In this document: positions 27,292 to 37,098 of the stretch, piece after piece
Numbering within the stretch: the first letter of the stretch is position 1
Layout: every line of letters begins with the position of its first letter
Origin: Planctomycetia bacterium
GTDB taxonomy: Bacteria; Planctomycetota; Planctomycetia; Pirellulales; JACPPG01
Direction: 5' to 3'
Length of the DNA: 64,000 bases
Assembly (NCBI GenBank): GCA_016191115.1
Contig: JACPPG010000052.1
Coordinates: 162,810-226,809 of the forward strand
The notes under the pieces: model-generated
What the model was told of the DNA's origin: nothing
What the model saw: only the letters and a program-made list of their open reading frames with translations
Databases searched by the model: none
Position numbers and translations under genes: made by a program

Positions 27292-28386
27292 ATGCGTGGC
27301 GCCTTGCATCATCCTCTTTGTGCGTTGTCGCTCGCGGCGCTTTTTGCCACGGCCCTGGCTGCAAGCGTTCGCGGTCAAACCACGGGCGTTCCGCGGACGT
27401 ACGAAAACCGCCTCGCGCCGATCGCCGACCCGGCGCCGCTTCTGGCTGATTACCCGGAATTCGTCGAGCCGGTCCGCGAGACGCGCCGCTTCGAGGCGCC
27501 GCCCTTGGTGGAGGACGCGGCGGCGGACTTGAGCGTCCGGGCGTGGCGGTTTTCGTACAACGCCCGCGGCATCGTCGAGATGCCCAACCGTTTGCGCGGC
27601 CGCGATACGGCCCTGATCGTCGTGCATCCGTGGGGGATCGACGATGGACAGGGCTGGGTGACGCCGGAGCCGGCCGGCGCGGCCTTCCAGTGTACGCCGG
27701 AGAAGAACGGCATCCTCAATCGCCACATTAGCGAGGTCGTGAACCCGCTGCTCAAGTCGCTCCGCCCGCACGTCGGCCTGGTGATGTACAGCCTGCCGGG
27801 CAAGGAGGACGCGATCCGCAAGAAGCTGTATCGCTCGTTCGCCGGGACGCCGACGGACGCCGATCGCCGGCTCGGGCGCGAGCAACTGGCCGCCAAGCTG
27901 GCGGCGTTCGACTACCGCGGTCAGGCGATCGCCAGCGAGCTGAAGTTGTCGGCCAACTTGCCCGTCGTCGATTATTTCCGCCAGTTTCGTGGGCTGGACC
28001 CGACGGCGCCCTTTAACCACGAGGGATTCTGGGAGCTGCCGATTCCGGTGTCCCGACACATCGAGGTGGCGCCGCCCGACGTGGTGATCTACGACGGTGA
28101 CGGCTATCCACCACTCAAACAATTCCTCAAGGACCGCGGCATCCGCCACGTGCTGTTGACCGGCTACAACACGGACATGTGCTTCTGCAAGACGACGGCG
28201 GGCTACGACAACCTTTCGCCCGACTTCAACGTGTTTCTGGTCGGCGACGCGACGATCGCCACGTTTCCGGCGAACCCCAGCCCCCGCTTCGCCACGAACG
28301 CGGCGATTTCGTTCGCGGCGCTCGATCACCTGGTGACGCAGGCCTCGTGGATCAAGCCGCTAGTGAGGGCGCAGGCGCGGCGATAG
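27292..28386 (+). CDS. exported isochorismatase-like cysteine hydrolase
   Basis: 364 residues. A signal peptide (ALCALSLAALFATALAASVRGQ, approximate) precedes a cysteine-hydrolase domain. GRDTALIVVHPWGIDDGQGW holds the expected catalytic Asp region. RHVLLTGYNTDMCFCKTTAGYDN has the nucleophile-type Cys of the fold, and VFLVGDATIATFPA closes it. An insert of about 100 residues lies between the first and second motifs. Isochorismatase-like enzymes are normally cytoplasmic, so export is unusual. The ATG at 27292 follows GGGAGA. It starts 103 bp after the PVC-type cytochrome gene and may be cotranscribed. Confidence 0.8.
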   Translation: MRGALHHPLCALSLAALFATALAASVRGQTTGVPRTYENRLAPIADPAPLLADYPEFVEPVRETRRFEAPPLVEDAAADLSVRAWRFSYNARGIVEMPNRLRGRDTALIVVHPWGIDDGQGWVTPEPAGAAFQCTPEKNGILNRHISEVVNPLLKSLRPHVGLVMYSLPGKEDAIRKKLYRSFAGTPTDADRRLGREQLAAKLAAFDYRGQAIASELKLSANLPVVDYFRQFRGLDPTAPFNHEGFWELPIPVSRHIEVAPPDVVIYDGDGYPPLKQFLKDRGIRHVLLTGYNTDMCFCKTTAGYDNLSPDFNVFLVGDATIATFPANPSPRFATNAAISFAALDHLVTQASWIKPLVRAQARR

Positions 28387-28400
28387 AATCGCGCGTGGGG

Positions 28401-28419
28401 GGCGGGCATCCTGCCCGCC
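28401..28419. repeat. GGCGGGCA/TGCCCGCC hairpin repeat
   Basis: A small palindrome GGCGGGCATCCTGCCCGCC after the isochorismatase-like gene, preceded by a G-run. The same palindrome with the same G-run occurs at 49058-49076. It could stop transcription but lacks a T-tract. Confidence 0.7.
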
Positions 28420-28496
28420 TTCGCCATGTCGACGACCGCGGAGGCGCGCTAGCGCGCCGGCTTGGCATGTCGATCGCGCCTTTCGGTATCTAATGT

Positions 28497-29123
28497 ATGC
28501 TGGACGCAACCGAGACCTGCCTGTACACGATCGGGCACTCGAACCAACCGTTCGAGGCGTTCCTGGCGCTCTTGGAGCGCCACGCGATCGACGTCCTTGC
28601 GGACGTGCGTTCCCGACCCTATTCGCAATATGCGTCGCAGTTCAACTACGAGGACCTGCAGCGCGGCCTCGCCGGCAGGCCGTGCCAGTACGTCTTCCAG
28701 GGAGCGGAGCTGGGGGGCCGCCCTGACGGACGCGAGTTCTACGACGCGGCCGGCCACGTGCTGTACTCGAAGGTCGCCCAGTCGCCGCGGTTCCTGGCCG
28801 GCGTGACGTGGATCGAGCACGAGCTGCCGCGGCACCGCGTCGCCGTGATGTGCAGCGAGGAAGACCCGGCCGTCTGCCACCGCCACCTGTTGATCGCGCG
28901 GGTGATGGCCGAGCGCGGGGTTGCGGTGCGGCACATCCGCGGCGACGGACGGTTGCAGACCTACGACCAAGTGGTGAAGGCCACCGGGGGCGACGCCGGG
29001 CAGAAATTGCTGTTCGCGGAATTGGCGGACGCCGCGTGGAAGTCGCCAAAGCCCGTCTTGCCGGCAAGTCGCCAAGACGATCCCCGACGTCGGGGCGCCG
29101 CCGCTCATCCCACCCCGAACTGA
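28497..29123 (+). CDS. DUF488 domain-containing protein
   Basis: 208 residues with the DUF488 hallmarks: YTIGHSNQPFEAFLALLERHAIDVLADVRS at the N-terminus, RPYSQYASQFN, and the cysteine block VAVMCSEEDPAVCHRHLLIARVM. The C-terminal 50 residues are a variable tail. DUF488 proteins are widespread and of unknown function. The ATG at 28497 overlaps the family start. Polysaccharide deacetylase follows 12 bp later. Confidence 0.92.
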   Translation: MLDATETCLYTIGHSNQPFEAFLALLERHAIDVLADVRSRPYSQYASQFNYEDLQRGLAGRPCQYVFQGAELGGRPDGREFYDAAGHVLYSKVAQSPRFLAGVTWIEHELPRHRVAVMCSEEDPAVCHRHLLIARVMAERGVAVRHIRGDGRLQTYDQVVKATGGDAGQKLLFAELADAAWKSPKPVLPASRQDDPRRRGAAAHPTPN

Positions 29124-29135
29124 TCAAGGTATCCG

Positions 29136-30164
29136 ATGACCCCAAGCCGCTCTCAGTCGCGCAGGGCATTTCTGCAAACCGCGGGCGCTGGCGCCCTCGC
29201 TGCGCTGGCGCCGCGCCTGGCAACGGGCGATCCTCAAACGGCCCAGGCCGCCGCCGGCAAGCAAGCGTCGATCGCTTTCACGCTCGATCTGGAGATGAGC
29301 CGAAACTTCCCCCGCTGGGAAGACACGCACTGGGACTACGAGAAGGGGAACCTCAACGAGGAATCGAAGGCCTACGCCGTCGAGGCCTGCCGCCGCGTCA
29401 AGGCCGCCGGAGGCATCGCCCACGTCTTCTGCGTCGGCCGCGTGTGCGAGCAGGAGAACCTCGACTGGCTCCGTGGCATCGCCGACGAGGGGCACCACGT
29501 CGGCAACCACACCTACGATCACGTCAACGTCCTGGCCCAAAAACCCGAGCATGCCCAGTACCGCTTCCAGCGGGCGCCGTGGCTGGTGGCCGGCAAGTCC
29601 GTCGAGCAGGTCATCGCCGACAATATCCGCCTCACCACCGTGGCCCTCAAAGAGCGCACCGGCATCAAGGCCGACGGCTTCCGCACGCCCGGCGGTTTCA
29701 ACGACGGGCTGGTGGATCGCCCGGACGTGCAGAAGCTGATCCTCGCCCAGGGCTTCACGTGGGTCAGCGCCAAGTATCCGAAGCACGCGCTCGGGGACAT
29801 GGAGCACGAACCGGGTGACGACGTGTACGCCGACATCGTCGCCAAGCAGCCGGCGGCCCAGCCGTTTGTCTACGAGACGGGGCTGGTCGAAGTGCCGATG
29901 AGCCCGGTGAGCGACCTGTCGGCCTTCCGCGCCGGCCGCTGGAAGCTCGATTGGTTCTTGAAGGCCGTCCGCCAGGGCGTCGAGTGGGCGATCGAGAACG
30001 ACGCCGTGTACGATTTTCTGGGGCACCCGTCCTGCCTGTACGTGACCGACCCGCAGTTCCGCACGGTGGACATGATCTGCCAACTGGTGAAGGAATCCAG
30101 CGGCCAGGCGCGGCTCGTGGACCTGACGACGATCGCGGGACGAGTAGCGGGCAGAGGGCAGTAG
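29136..30164 (+). CDS. Tat-exported polysaccharide deacetylase family protein
   Basis: 342 residues. The N-terminal SRRAFLQTAGAGALAALAPRLA is a twin-arginine signal. The NodB-type domain shows motif 1 in altered form (AFTLDLEMSR, Asp-Leu-Glu rather than Asp-Asp), motif 2 HHVGNHTYDH with the HxxxxH zinc ligands, and motif 3 GFRTPGGFND. Family enzymes remove acetyl groups from N-acetylated glycans in a metal-dependent way. The periplasm or envelope is the likely site. The altered motif 1 leaves the exact reaction uncertain. Confidence 0.88.
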   Translation: MTPSRSQSRRAFLQTAGAGALAALAPRLATGDPQTAQAAAGKQASIAFTLDLEMSRNFPRWEDTHWDYEKGNLNEESKAYAVEACRRVKAAGGIAHVFCVGRVCEQENLDWLRGIADEGHHVGNHTYDHVNVLAQKPEHAQYRFQRAPWLVAGKSVEQVIADNIRLTTVALKERTGIKADGFRTPGGFNDGLVDRPDVQKLILAQGFTWVSAKYPKHALGDMEHEPGDDVYADIVAKQPAAQPFVYETGLVEVPMSPVSDLSAFRAGRWKLDWFLKAVRQGVEWAIENDAVYDFLGHPSCLYVTDPQFRTVDMICQLVKESSGQARLVDLTTIAGRVAGRGQ

Positions 30165-30244
30165 GCAGCACGAGTACGGCGGGCAGCGGCCACGCAAATA
30201 AGCGAGCCTCCGGGTTCATCCGGGAGGTCTCCCACGGTTGTAGG

Positions 30245-30301
30245 GTGCTCTGCGAGCACCGGACCGTCGCGCGTCCCGGAAGCCCGGTGCTCGCAGAGCA
30301 C
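30245..30301. repeat. 18-bp perfect inverted repeat, GTGCTCTGCGAGCACC type
   Basis: GTGCTCTGCGAGCACCGG at 30245-30262 and its exact complement at 30284-30301, each arm itself palindromic. The left arm is preceded by TAGG; TAGGGTGCTCTATGAGCACC at 39370-39389 is a single-arm relative. It is the main feature of the 304-bp spacer between the deacetylase and vWA genes. Confidence 0.8.
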
Positions 30302-30468
30302 TGTACGCGGGGCGGAGCGGAAGGGACCCTTGCCCCCGCCGGGCGAGGGCGAATGCCTCGCCGCGCATGGCGGCGCGCACCCCGCGTTGACCCTCTCGGC
30401 GGGCTGACCTAGAATCGACTTAGTCGCAATTCTTTAATTCATCTGGCTTTAGCGTCGCGGAGCTCAGC

Positions 30469-31524
30469 ATGGCCACGGCCCGGTCTCTGGGCGATCGCGC
30501 TCTCCGCCGCCTGCCTCCTTGGTTGCGACTGAACCTGCCAAGCTGGCTGGTCTCGATGGTGGTCCATGCGTTGCTGTTGGTGCTGCTGCTGGTTTCTGTG
30601 AAAGCGCAGCCGCGCGGGCTGGGGCCCGGCTTTGGCGGCTTCGATGTCTCGATGGGGGACGGGACCGGCAGCGGATCGGGTGGCGACTACTTCGAGGACG
30701 ACGGTGGCAGCGGGCCCGCGTCGACGGTGACCCTGGCCGCGGATGCCGCGCCGCCGGGAGAACTGTTCGATTCCCGGTCGCCGGTCGACGTGACCGCCGT
30801 GTTGCCCTCCGAGGTGGACGATAGCGCGACTACCGGGGCTGGCGCGGCCACGCTCGCACAAGGGGACGGCACAGGTGGAGCGGGACTAGCCACGAGCGCC
30901 GGCGGCTTCACCACAAGTGGCACGGGAACCGGAAGCGGCCGCGGCAGCGTCGGTGGCGGCGGAAAGGCCCGCACCGGCGTCTTCGGCATCGAGGCCGAGG
31001 GGCATAAGTTCGTCTACGTCTTCGACCGCTCGGGCAGCATGGGCGGTTCGAGCCGCAACAGCCCGCTCAACTCGGCCAAAGCCCAGTTGCTGGCCAGCCT
31101 GGAATACTTGGGCGAGTTGAACCAGTTCCAAATCATTTTCTATAACGAGCGGCCGACGATGTTCGCGATCGCCGGCCATCCCGACAAGCTCGTGTTCGGC
31201 ACGGCGGCCAACAAGGAAAGCGCGCGGCAGTTCATTCGCGGCATCGTGGCCGACGGGGGAACCCGGCACGAGGAAGCGCTGTGGGCGGCGCTCAAGCTGC
31301 ATCCCGACGTGATCTTCTTCCTCACCGACGCCGATCAGCCGGAGCTCTCGCAATCGCAACTCGAAAAAATCAAGCGGGCCAACAGCGGCCAATGCTCGAT
31401 CAACACGATCGAGTTCGGGTTGGGGCCACAATTGGAGCGAGAGAATTTCCTGGTCCAACTGGCGCGCGAGAACAACGGCCGCTCCACGTACGTCGATGTA
31501 TCGAAAATCAGCGTCGCTCCGTAA
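30469..31524 (+). CDS. membrane-anchored vWA domain protein
   Basis: 351 residues. One N-terminal transmembrane segment (SWLVSMVVHALLLVLLLVSV, about residues 25-44) and a Gly/Ser/Thr/Ala-rich linker of about 120 residues precede a von Willebrand A domain. The MIDAS motif is DRSGSMGGSS (about residues 187-196), and FFLTDADQPELS carries a later Asp. vWA domains bind protein partners through a metal. It overlaps the start of the giant TPR gene, so the two probably work together. Confidence 0.9.
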   Translation: MATARSLGDRALRRLPPWLRLNLPSWLVSMVVHALLLVLLLVSVKAQPRGLGPGFGGFDVSMGDGTGSGSGGDYFEDDGGSGPASTVTLAADAAPPGELFDSRSPVDVTAVLPSEVDDSATTGAGAATLAQGDGTGGAGLATSAGGFTTSGTGTGSGRGSVGGGGKARTGVFGIEAEGHKFVYVFDRSGSMGGSSRNSPLNSAKAQLLASLEYLGELNQFQIIFYNERPTMFAIAGHPDKLVFGTAANKESARQFIRGIVADGGTRHEEALWAALKLHPDVIFFLTDADQPELSQSQLEKIKRANSGQCSINTIEFGLGPQLERENFLVQLARENNGRSTYVDVSKISVAP

Positions 31525-34500
31525 AGCTCCGCGCCACGCGCGCGGGTCAGGCACGGCCTGCCTGACCTACGACTACGGCCGCCGGCGATACCACCTCGGG
31601 GGCGTCGCATGCGCCATCCTCATGCTCGCCGCATCCTCGGTGACGGCCGATGATGTGGTCACGCTCTCGGCGCCGAACAGTCCGCAAGCGCGGAGCAAAG
31701 TCACGGGCCGCGTCGTCGACCACACCGGGCGGGAATTGACGATCGAAATCGGGGGGACGCAAAAACGTTTCCCGGCCGAGCAGGTCATCGCGATCGACAG
31801 CGAGTGGTCCGACGCGCAATTGGCCGGCGACGAGCTGGTCGCTAAGCACGACGATAAAGCTGCGCTGGCACAGTACGAGCAGGCCCTGCGCGCCGAGCCG
31901 CGCCGTTGGGTGCAGCGCCATATCCTGGCTCAGATGATATGGTGCCTGCGCAACACAGATCAGGATCGCCGCGCGGGGGAGTTGTTTCTGGTGCTTCTCC
32001 GCTCCGATCCGGCGACGCCCTACTTCGCGTGCATTCCGATCCGCTGGATTCCCGGGCAGCCGCCGGCGGATTTGGAGAAAAAGGCCCGCGAGTGGCTCGC
32101 CAGCGACGTGCCTGCCGCCGTGCTCATGGGCGCGGGCCACCTGCTGTCGACCGGCAACCGGGCGGCGATCGTCGGGCGGCTCGAAAAACTCGGCGGCGAT
32201 TCCGATCCGCGCGTGGCCTCGCTCGCCCACGCGCTTGTGTGGAACGCAACTTTTACCTCGGCCAGCCCCCAGCGATTGCAGTCCTGGGGCGAACAGGTCG
32301 AAAAGTTCCCCGATGCATTGCGGGCTGGTCCCTATTTCGTGCTGGGCCGCGCCCTGGCGCATCACAAGCGGCCGGTGGACGCGGCGGTGGCCTTGCTGCG
32401 GGTGCCGATTTTGTATCCCGAGGATCGTTCGCTGGCCGCCGGGGCGCTGTTGGGCGCCGGCCGAGCGCTGGAAGACGCCGACCAATCGGCTGACGCCGCG
32501 CAGGTCTACGGCGAGCTTCTGGCGGACTATGCTCAGACGCAGCCGGCGGTCGAGGCCCGCGAGCGTCTGAGCAATCTGGACCCGCCGCGGGCGCGGGCGC
32601 TCTCGGATGACTCGACGGCGGCGCCCTATTCCGATGAACGATTTCTCGATGGCTTGCGGTCGCGGCAATTGTTCCCGCTTGCCGAGAAGTTTTGCCGCGA
32701 GGCGCTGGCGCGCGGCGACGCGGGCGATGCAAAGCGTGCCGCGCTTGTAATCGAGCTCTCGCGCTCGTTGGTGGAGGAGGCCCTGCGGGCGCCGGCCGAC
32801 AAGCGTGACGCGCTGTGGCGGCAAGCGCTCGAAGCGCCGGAGTCGTTGGCCCGAGACTCGTCGAAGAATCCACGCCTCGTCCAGGTGCGCGTGCAGCTTG
32901 GCCTCGTGCAACTCGCCTGGGGAGAGCTTTTGCGCCACGAGGCCGAGCTGACTGACCGGAGCAAGCGACTCACGGCGGCGCGAGAGCATCTGCGCGGGGC
33001 CATTGACGCCCTGCGCCAGGCGGACGACAAGACGAGCGAAATGCTCCGCCGGCAGCAGTTGGGCCACAAGCCGGAACGGGGTGAATTGACGAACGAAGAG
33101 CTGCGCGCGCTGCAAAAGAACGTGCGCTATCAGCTTGCTCGCGCGTTGCGCAGCCAGGGAGAGAGCTACCCGCCGGACAGCGCCGATCGCTTGAATTCGC
33201 TGTCGCAGGCGACGGAACTGCTGGGACCGCTTGGGCAGATCGAGGCCGCCGAGCCGCTTGCCTGGCCCAGCCGTCTGGACGCGGCAATATGCTATCGGCT
33301 ACTGGGTCACGCCGATGCGGCGGCGCGCCGCCTGGATCAGATTGAAAAGCAATCCCCGCCTCCGCGCATTGCGCTGGCCGCGCGGGGCGAACGGATTCTT
33401 CTGGCGCTGGCCGCGGGGCGCGTCGACGAGGCGCTGGCGCTGGCCGAGAAACCGCGCAACGTCGAAAGCCAGACGTCGCCCCCGTTGGACTACGCGGCGC
33501 TCGCGGCCTACCTGGCCGCGTGGCGCGCCGCGCTCGACGCCGGCCAGAAATCGCAGGCCGCCGAGCGCGAAGCGCGCGCCGTGGCGCTCGTGCGAGAGAT
33601 CGACCAGGTGCATGGTCCCTACTGGCGTCGCCGCGCGGAGTCGCTGTTCGCCGAGCGCGTCGCCGCAACGGGGGCCGAGGCCGACGTCGCCCTTTTGTCG
33701 CGGGCCGCTGAAGGGTTCTATCGGGCCGGCCAGCTCGACGAGGCGCTCACGGCGTACGATCGCGCAGCCGACCAGGCCGCCAAAGCCGGCCAAGCGGATG
33801 AGGCGCTGCGGCTGGCGTACGTCGCCGCGACGATCGAGCAACAGCGGGAGCGCTTCGCGGCCGCGGCCGACCGATTTCGACGGGCGTCAATCGCCCATCC
33901 CAAAGCCAGTAAGGCCGCCGAGGCACATCTGCTTTCGATTTACAACCTCGGGCAAGAGGCGCGCGGCGGCGACCCCGACGTGCTGGCGCGGTACGCCACG
34001 CTTTTGGAGGAGCATCTGGCCATGTGGCCGCAGGCGCCAACCGCCGATCGCGCCCACGCCTGGCAGGCGCGGGTGCTGGAGCGGAAAGAGGATTGGGCCG
34101 GGGCCGCGCAACACTACGGCAAGGTTCGCGCCGACTCCCATTCGGCCGGCGAGGCGATCGACGGCCTGGCCCGATCGTACCAGGCGCTGTTGGCCGACAT
34201 GGCGTCTACCGGCCAGCCGACGCGAGAGACTGCGCGGACGGCCGTAACCGCGCTTGAGCGCTTTGTCGGATCGAACACGGGCAAAAAGCGCCACTGGAAC
34301 GCCGATCAGCTCCGTGCCGTGCTGGCCGCGGCGAGGATCCTGCTCGCTTACACGGACGGCGAGTTCGCGCATGCCGAGCGACTGATGGCGGCCGCCGTCG
34401 ACGGCGCCGCCGAGGCGCCGGAGGATTGGAAAGCGGCGGCTCGCGGCATGCTCATTTTTGCGATCGCGGCGCAGGGACGGATCGAGGAAGCCGGGCGCCG

Positions 34501-35038
34501 CGCGGATGAATTGGCCGTGGGAAGCCGCGGCAACCTTTTGCCGGTGGTCGAATCGCTCGACCGCTTGAACGACGCGGCGCCGCCGGCCGTGCGGCAGAAT
34601 CTAGGGAAGCTGGAATTGCGGCTCCTGGAGTCGTTGGAGGGAGCCGATGGCGGCGCCACGGCCGATGGCCGCGCGCTGGCGCTGGCGCGCGGCCGCGCTT
34701 TGGCCGCCGCCGGCCGCGGCGATGAGGCGATTAAGAATCTCAAACAGCTCGCGGCCGAAAACCCGGAAGACGGCCAGGTGCAGGAAGCCCTGGCGAACGT
34801 GCTCTTGGACACCGGCCATGATGAGGCACTTGCCGCCTGGCAGCACGTCGAGCGAAAATCGCGGCCGGGCAGCGACCGCTGGATGCGGGCGAAGTTCGGC
34901 GAAGCACTGACCCTGGAGCGCCGCGGCGAGCGCAGCCGCGCGGCCGCCACCGTCAACCTCGTCAAGGTCCTCTACCCGGAGCTTGGCGGCCCGGCTCAGA
35001 GGGAGAAGTTCCTGACGCTCTTGCGGCGCTGCCAATAG
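31496..35038 (+). CDS. giant exported TPR-rich protein
   Basis: Up to 1180 residues. A long positively charged N-terminus leads to a hydrophobic signal segment (GVACAILMLAASSVTADD, residues about 36-53). A small beta domain (SKVTGRVVDHTGRELTIEIGGTQKRFPAEQV) follows, then more than 1000 residues of helical TPR-like repeats, for example DEALTAYDRAADQAAKAGQADEAL. No enzyme motif is visible. The ATG at 31496 overlaps the vWA gene by 29 bp; no better in-frame start precedes the signal segment. A periplasmic scaffold role with the vWA protein is inferred from coupling only. Confidence 0.85.
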   Translation: MYRKSASLRKAPRHARGSGTACLTYDYGRRRYHLGGVACAILMLAASSVTADDVVTLSAPNSPQARSKVTGRVVDHTGRELTIEIGGTQKRFPAEQVIAIDSEWSDAQLAGDELVAKHDDKAALAQYEQALRAEPRRWVQRHILAQMIWCLRNTDQDRRAGELFLVLLRSDPATPYFACIPIRWIPGQPPADLEKKAREWLASDVPAAVLMGAGHLLSTGNRAAIVGRLEKLGGDSDPRVASLAHALVWNATFTSASPQRLQSWGEQVEKFPDALRAGPYFVLGRALAHHKRPVDAAVALLRVPILYPEDRSLAAGALLGAGRALEDADQSADAAQVYGELLADYAQTQPAVEARERLSNLDPPRARALSDDSTAAPYSDERFLDGLRSRQLFPLAEKFCREALARGDAGDAKRAALVIELSRSLVEEALRAPADKRDALWRQALEAPESLARDSSKNPRLVQVRVQLGLVQLAWGELLRHEAELTDRSKRLTAAREHLRGAIDALRQADDKTSEMLRRQQLGHKPERGELTNEELRALQKNVRYQLARALRSQGESYPPDSADRLNSLSQATELLGPLGQIEAAEPLAWPSRLDAAICYRLLGHADAAARRLDQIEKQSPPPRIALAARGERILLALAAGRVDEALALAEKPRNVESQTSPPLDYAALAAYLAAWRAALDAGQKSQAAEREARAVALVREIDQVHGPYWRRRAESLFAERVAATGAEADVALLSRAAEGFYRAGQLDEALTAYDRAADQAAKAGQADEALRLAYVAATIEQQRERFAAAADRFRRASIAHPKASKAAEAHLLSIYNLGQEARGGDPDVLARYATLLEEHLAMWPQAPTADRAHAWQARVLERKEDWAGAAQHYGKVRADSHSAGEAIDGLARSYQALLADMASTGQPTRETARTAVTALERFVGSNTGKKRHWNADQLRAVLAAARILLAYTDGEFAHAERLMAAAVDGAAEAPEDWKAAARGMLIFAIAAQGRIEEAGRRADELAVGSRGNLLPVVESLDRLNDAAPPAVRQNLGKLELRLLESLEGADGGATADGRALALARGRALAAAGRGDEAIKNLKQLAAENPEDGQVQEALANVLLDTGHDEALAAWQHVERKSRPGSDRWMRAKFGEALTLERRGERSRAAATVNLVKVLYPELGGPAQREKFLTLLRRCQ

Positions 35039-35196
35039 ATAGACGGCTTCCAACGCCGGCCGCGATCCTCCACGCGGCAGCGAGGCCGCTTTCTTTGCGC
35101 GCCACGTGCAATTAAGATAGGCCGCGAGCAACTCTTGCACCGGGCCCGTGACACGGCATCTTTGACTCGGCACCCCCAGGCTACGGATCGACTGCG

Positions 35197-36858
35197 ATGG
35201 AGTACCAACTGCCCGACACGCCGCGCCCACCGCGCGTGAAGAAGAATCAGGTGCTGCTGGTGGCCAGCGGCGACCTGCGGCCGGCCGCGAATCGCAACTG
35301 TTGGCCTTCGCAGGAAGACATGGAGCGCAAGCTGGCGAAGGCCGTGGCCGATCAAGGCTACGAGCTGGTCCGCGCCCATCCGTTCCGGCGCGAGGAGGGG
35401 CACGGCTTCATCAGCTCGCAAAAAGAAGGGATGTGCGTCTTTGCCGGCATCGACCGCAAGACGCCCCTCGTCGTCGCCGAGGCCGTCTGGCAGTACTCGC
35501 ACCACGTGCTCGCCGGGCTGTGCTCGCATCGCGGGCCCATCCTCACGGTCGCCAATTGGTCCGGCACGTGGCCGGGCCTGGTCGGCATGCTGAACCTGAA
35601 CGGCTCGCTAACCAAGGCCGACGTGAAGTACTCGACGCTGTGGAGCGAGGACTTCACCGACGAATTCTTCACGCTCGGTCTGCGTCGCTGGCTGCGCAAG
35701 GGAGAGGTCCGCCACCGTTGCGACCACGTCGTCAACTTCGACGACGTTAAGCCGCCCCGCGACGAACGCCGCCTCGGCCGTGCCCTGGCCGAGCAACTGC
35801 GCGCGAACAAGGCCATCATGGGCGTGTTCGACGAGGGGTGCATGGGCATGTTCAACGCCATCATCCCCGACGATCTGTTGCACGACTGCGGCGTGTTCAA
35901 GGAGCGCCTCAGCCAATCCGCCCTCTTCTACGAGACCACGCAAGTCACCGACGAGGAGGCCGCGGCCGTCCGCCAGTGGATTGAAGAGCGGGGCATGAAG
36001 TTCGTCACCGGCCATCGGGCCGAGGACGAGCTCACCGACGAGCAGGTCGCCAAGCAGTGCAAGATGTACGTCGCCGCCGTGCGGATCGCCGACGATTTCG
36101 GCTGCCATGCGATCGGCATTCAGTACCAGCAGGGATTGAAGGACCTGCTGCCGGCGAGCGACCTGGCCGAAGGGATGCTCAACAACGCCGACCGTCCGCC
36201 GGTCAACAGTCGCGACGGCGCGCGGACCCTGTACGACGGGCAACCGCTGCCGCACTTCAACGAAGTCGACGAGTGCGCCGGCCTCGACGGCCTGATGACC
36301 TATCGCGTCCATGCGGCGCTTAACCAGCCGGTGGAAAATACCTTGCACGATATCCGCTGGGGGGACGTCGATCGCTCGGGCACGGTCGCCGACTACGTGT
36401 GGGTTTTCCTGATCAGCGGGGCGGCGCCGCCGGCGCATTTCATCGGTGGCTGGCGCGGCGCCACGAGCGAGCGGCAGCCTCCCATGTACTTCCGGCTCGG
36501 CGGCGGCACGCTGAAGGGAGTGTCGCGGCCGGGCGAGATTGTCTGGTCGCGCGCCTTCGTCGAGCGCGGGAAGCTGAAGATGGACCTGGGGCGGGCGCGC
36601 GTCGTCGAGTTGCCGGCCGAGGAAACCGAGCGGCGGTGGCGTTTGACGACGCCGCAATGGCCGATCATGCACGCCGTGACTTACGGCGTATCGCGCGACC
36701 AGATGATGGCCCGCCACAAGAGCAACCACGTCCAGGTCGCCTACGCCCATAGCGCCAAGGAGGCCGATGCGGCGCTATGGACCAAGGCCTCGATGGCCGC
36801 CGAACTGGGGATCGAAGTATCGCTGTGCGGCACCCGCGCCAACGGCAAGCCGTGGTAG
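35197..36858 (+). CDS. L-fucose/L-arabinose isomerase-fold protein (putative)
   Basis: 553 residues, cytoplasmic, without signal peptide. The layout resembles the FucI/AraA fold: an N-terminal nucleotide-like domain ([13 protein letters not shown]...[20 protein letters not shown]) and a central domain with [42 protein letters not shown] and [19 protein letters not shown] recall the glutamate/aspartate metal-site regions of fucose isomerases. The C-terminal domain ends [13 protein letters not shown], similar to substrate-end motifs. I infer a sugar isomerase or relative; the substrate is unknown. It stands alone 158 bp after the TPR gene. Confidence 0.65.
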   Translation: MEYQLPDTPRPPRVKKNQVLLVASGDLRPAANRNCWPSQEDMERKLAKAVADQGYELVRAHPFRREEGHGFISSQKEGMCVFAGIDRKTPLVVAEAVWQYSHHVLAGLCSHRGPILTVANWSGTWPGLVGMLNLNGSLTKADVKYSTLWSEDFTDEFFTLGLRRWLRKGEVRHRCDHVVNFDDVKPPRDERRLGRALAEQLRANKAIMGVFDEGCMGMFNAIIPDDLLHDCGVFKERLSQSALFYETTQVTDEEAAAVRQWIEERGMKFVTGHRAEDELTDEQVAKQCKMYVAAVRIADDFGCHAIGIQYQQGLKDLLPASDLAEGMLNNADRPPVNSRDGARTLYDGQPLPHFNEVDECAGLDGLMTYRVHAALNQPVENTLHDIRWGDVDRSGTVADYVWVFLISGAAPPAHFIGGWRGATSERQPPMYFRLGGGTLKGVSRPGEIVWSRAFVERGKLKMDLGRARVVELPAEETERRWRLTTPQWPIMHAVTYGVSRDQMMARHKSNHVQVAYAHSAKEADAALWTKASMAAELGIEVSLCGTRANGKPW

Positions 36859-36900
36859 GCGAAGAAGCGCGCAGCGGACCGTGGTCAGCGGACAGTTGGC

Positions 36901-36929
36901 GCCATGCCCACGCTCGCCGTGGGCATGCT
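36901..36929. repeat. CATGCCCACG/CGTGGGCATG hairpin
   Basis: The palindrome CATGCCCACGCTCGCCGTGGGCATG lies downstream of the isomerase-like gene. Sequences of the same type, with CCACGGCAAGCGTGG, occur at 20984-21000 and 39453-39482. It belongs to the set of short spacer hairpins. Confidence 0.65.
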
Positions 36930-37098
36930 GGTTCGTGCGTTAGCCGCGGCCGCGTCGGCGTACGTCCGTGGCCATGACACCCGCATCGTGCAGTCGAACG
37001 CCACGATCGGCGGGACAAAGGGCCGATTGACATCTCGGCCCCGGGCAGTCGAGAATCGCATAAAAGCCCCGTGGTCCTGGATCGACCGAGAATCTTTT

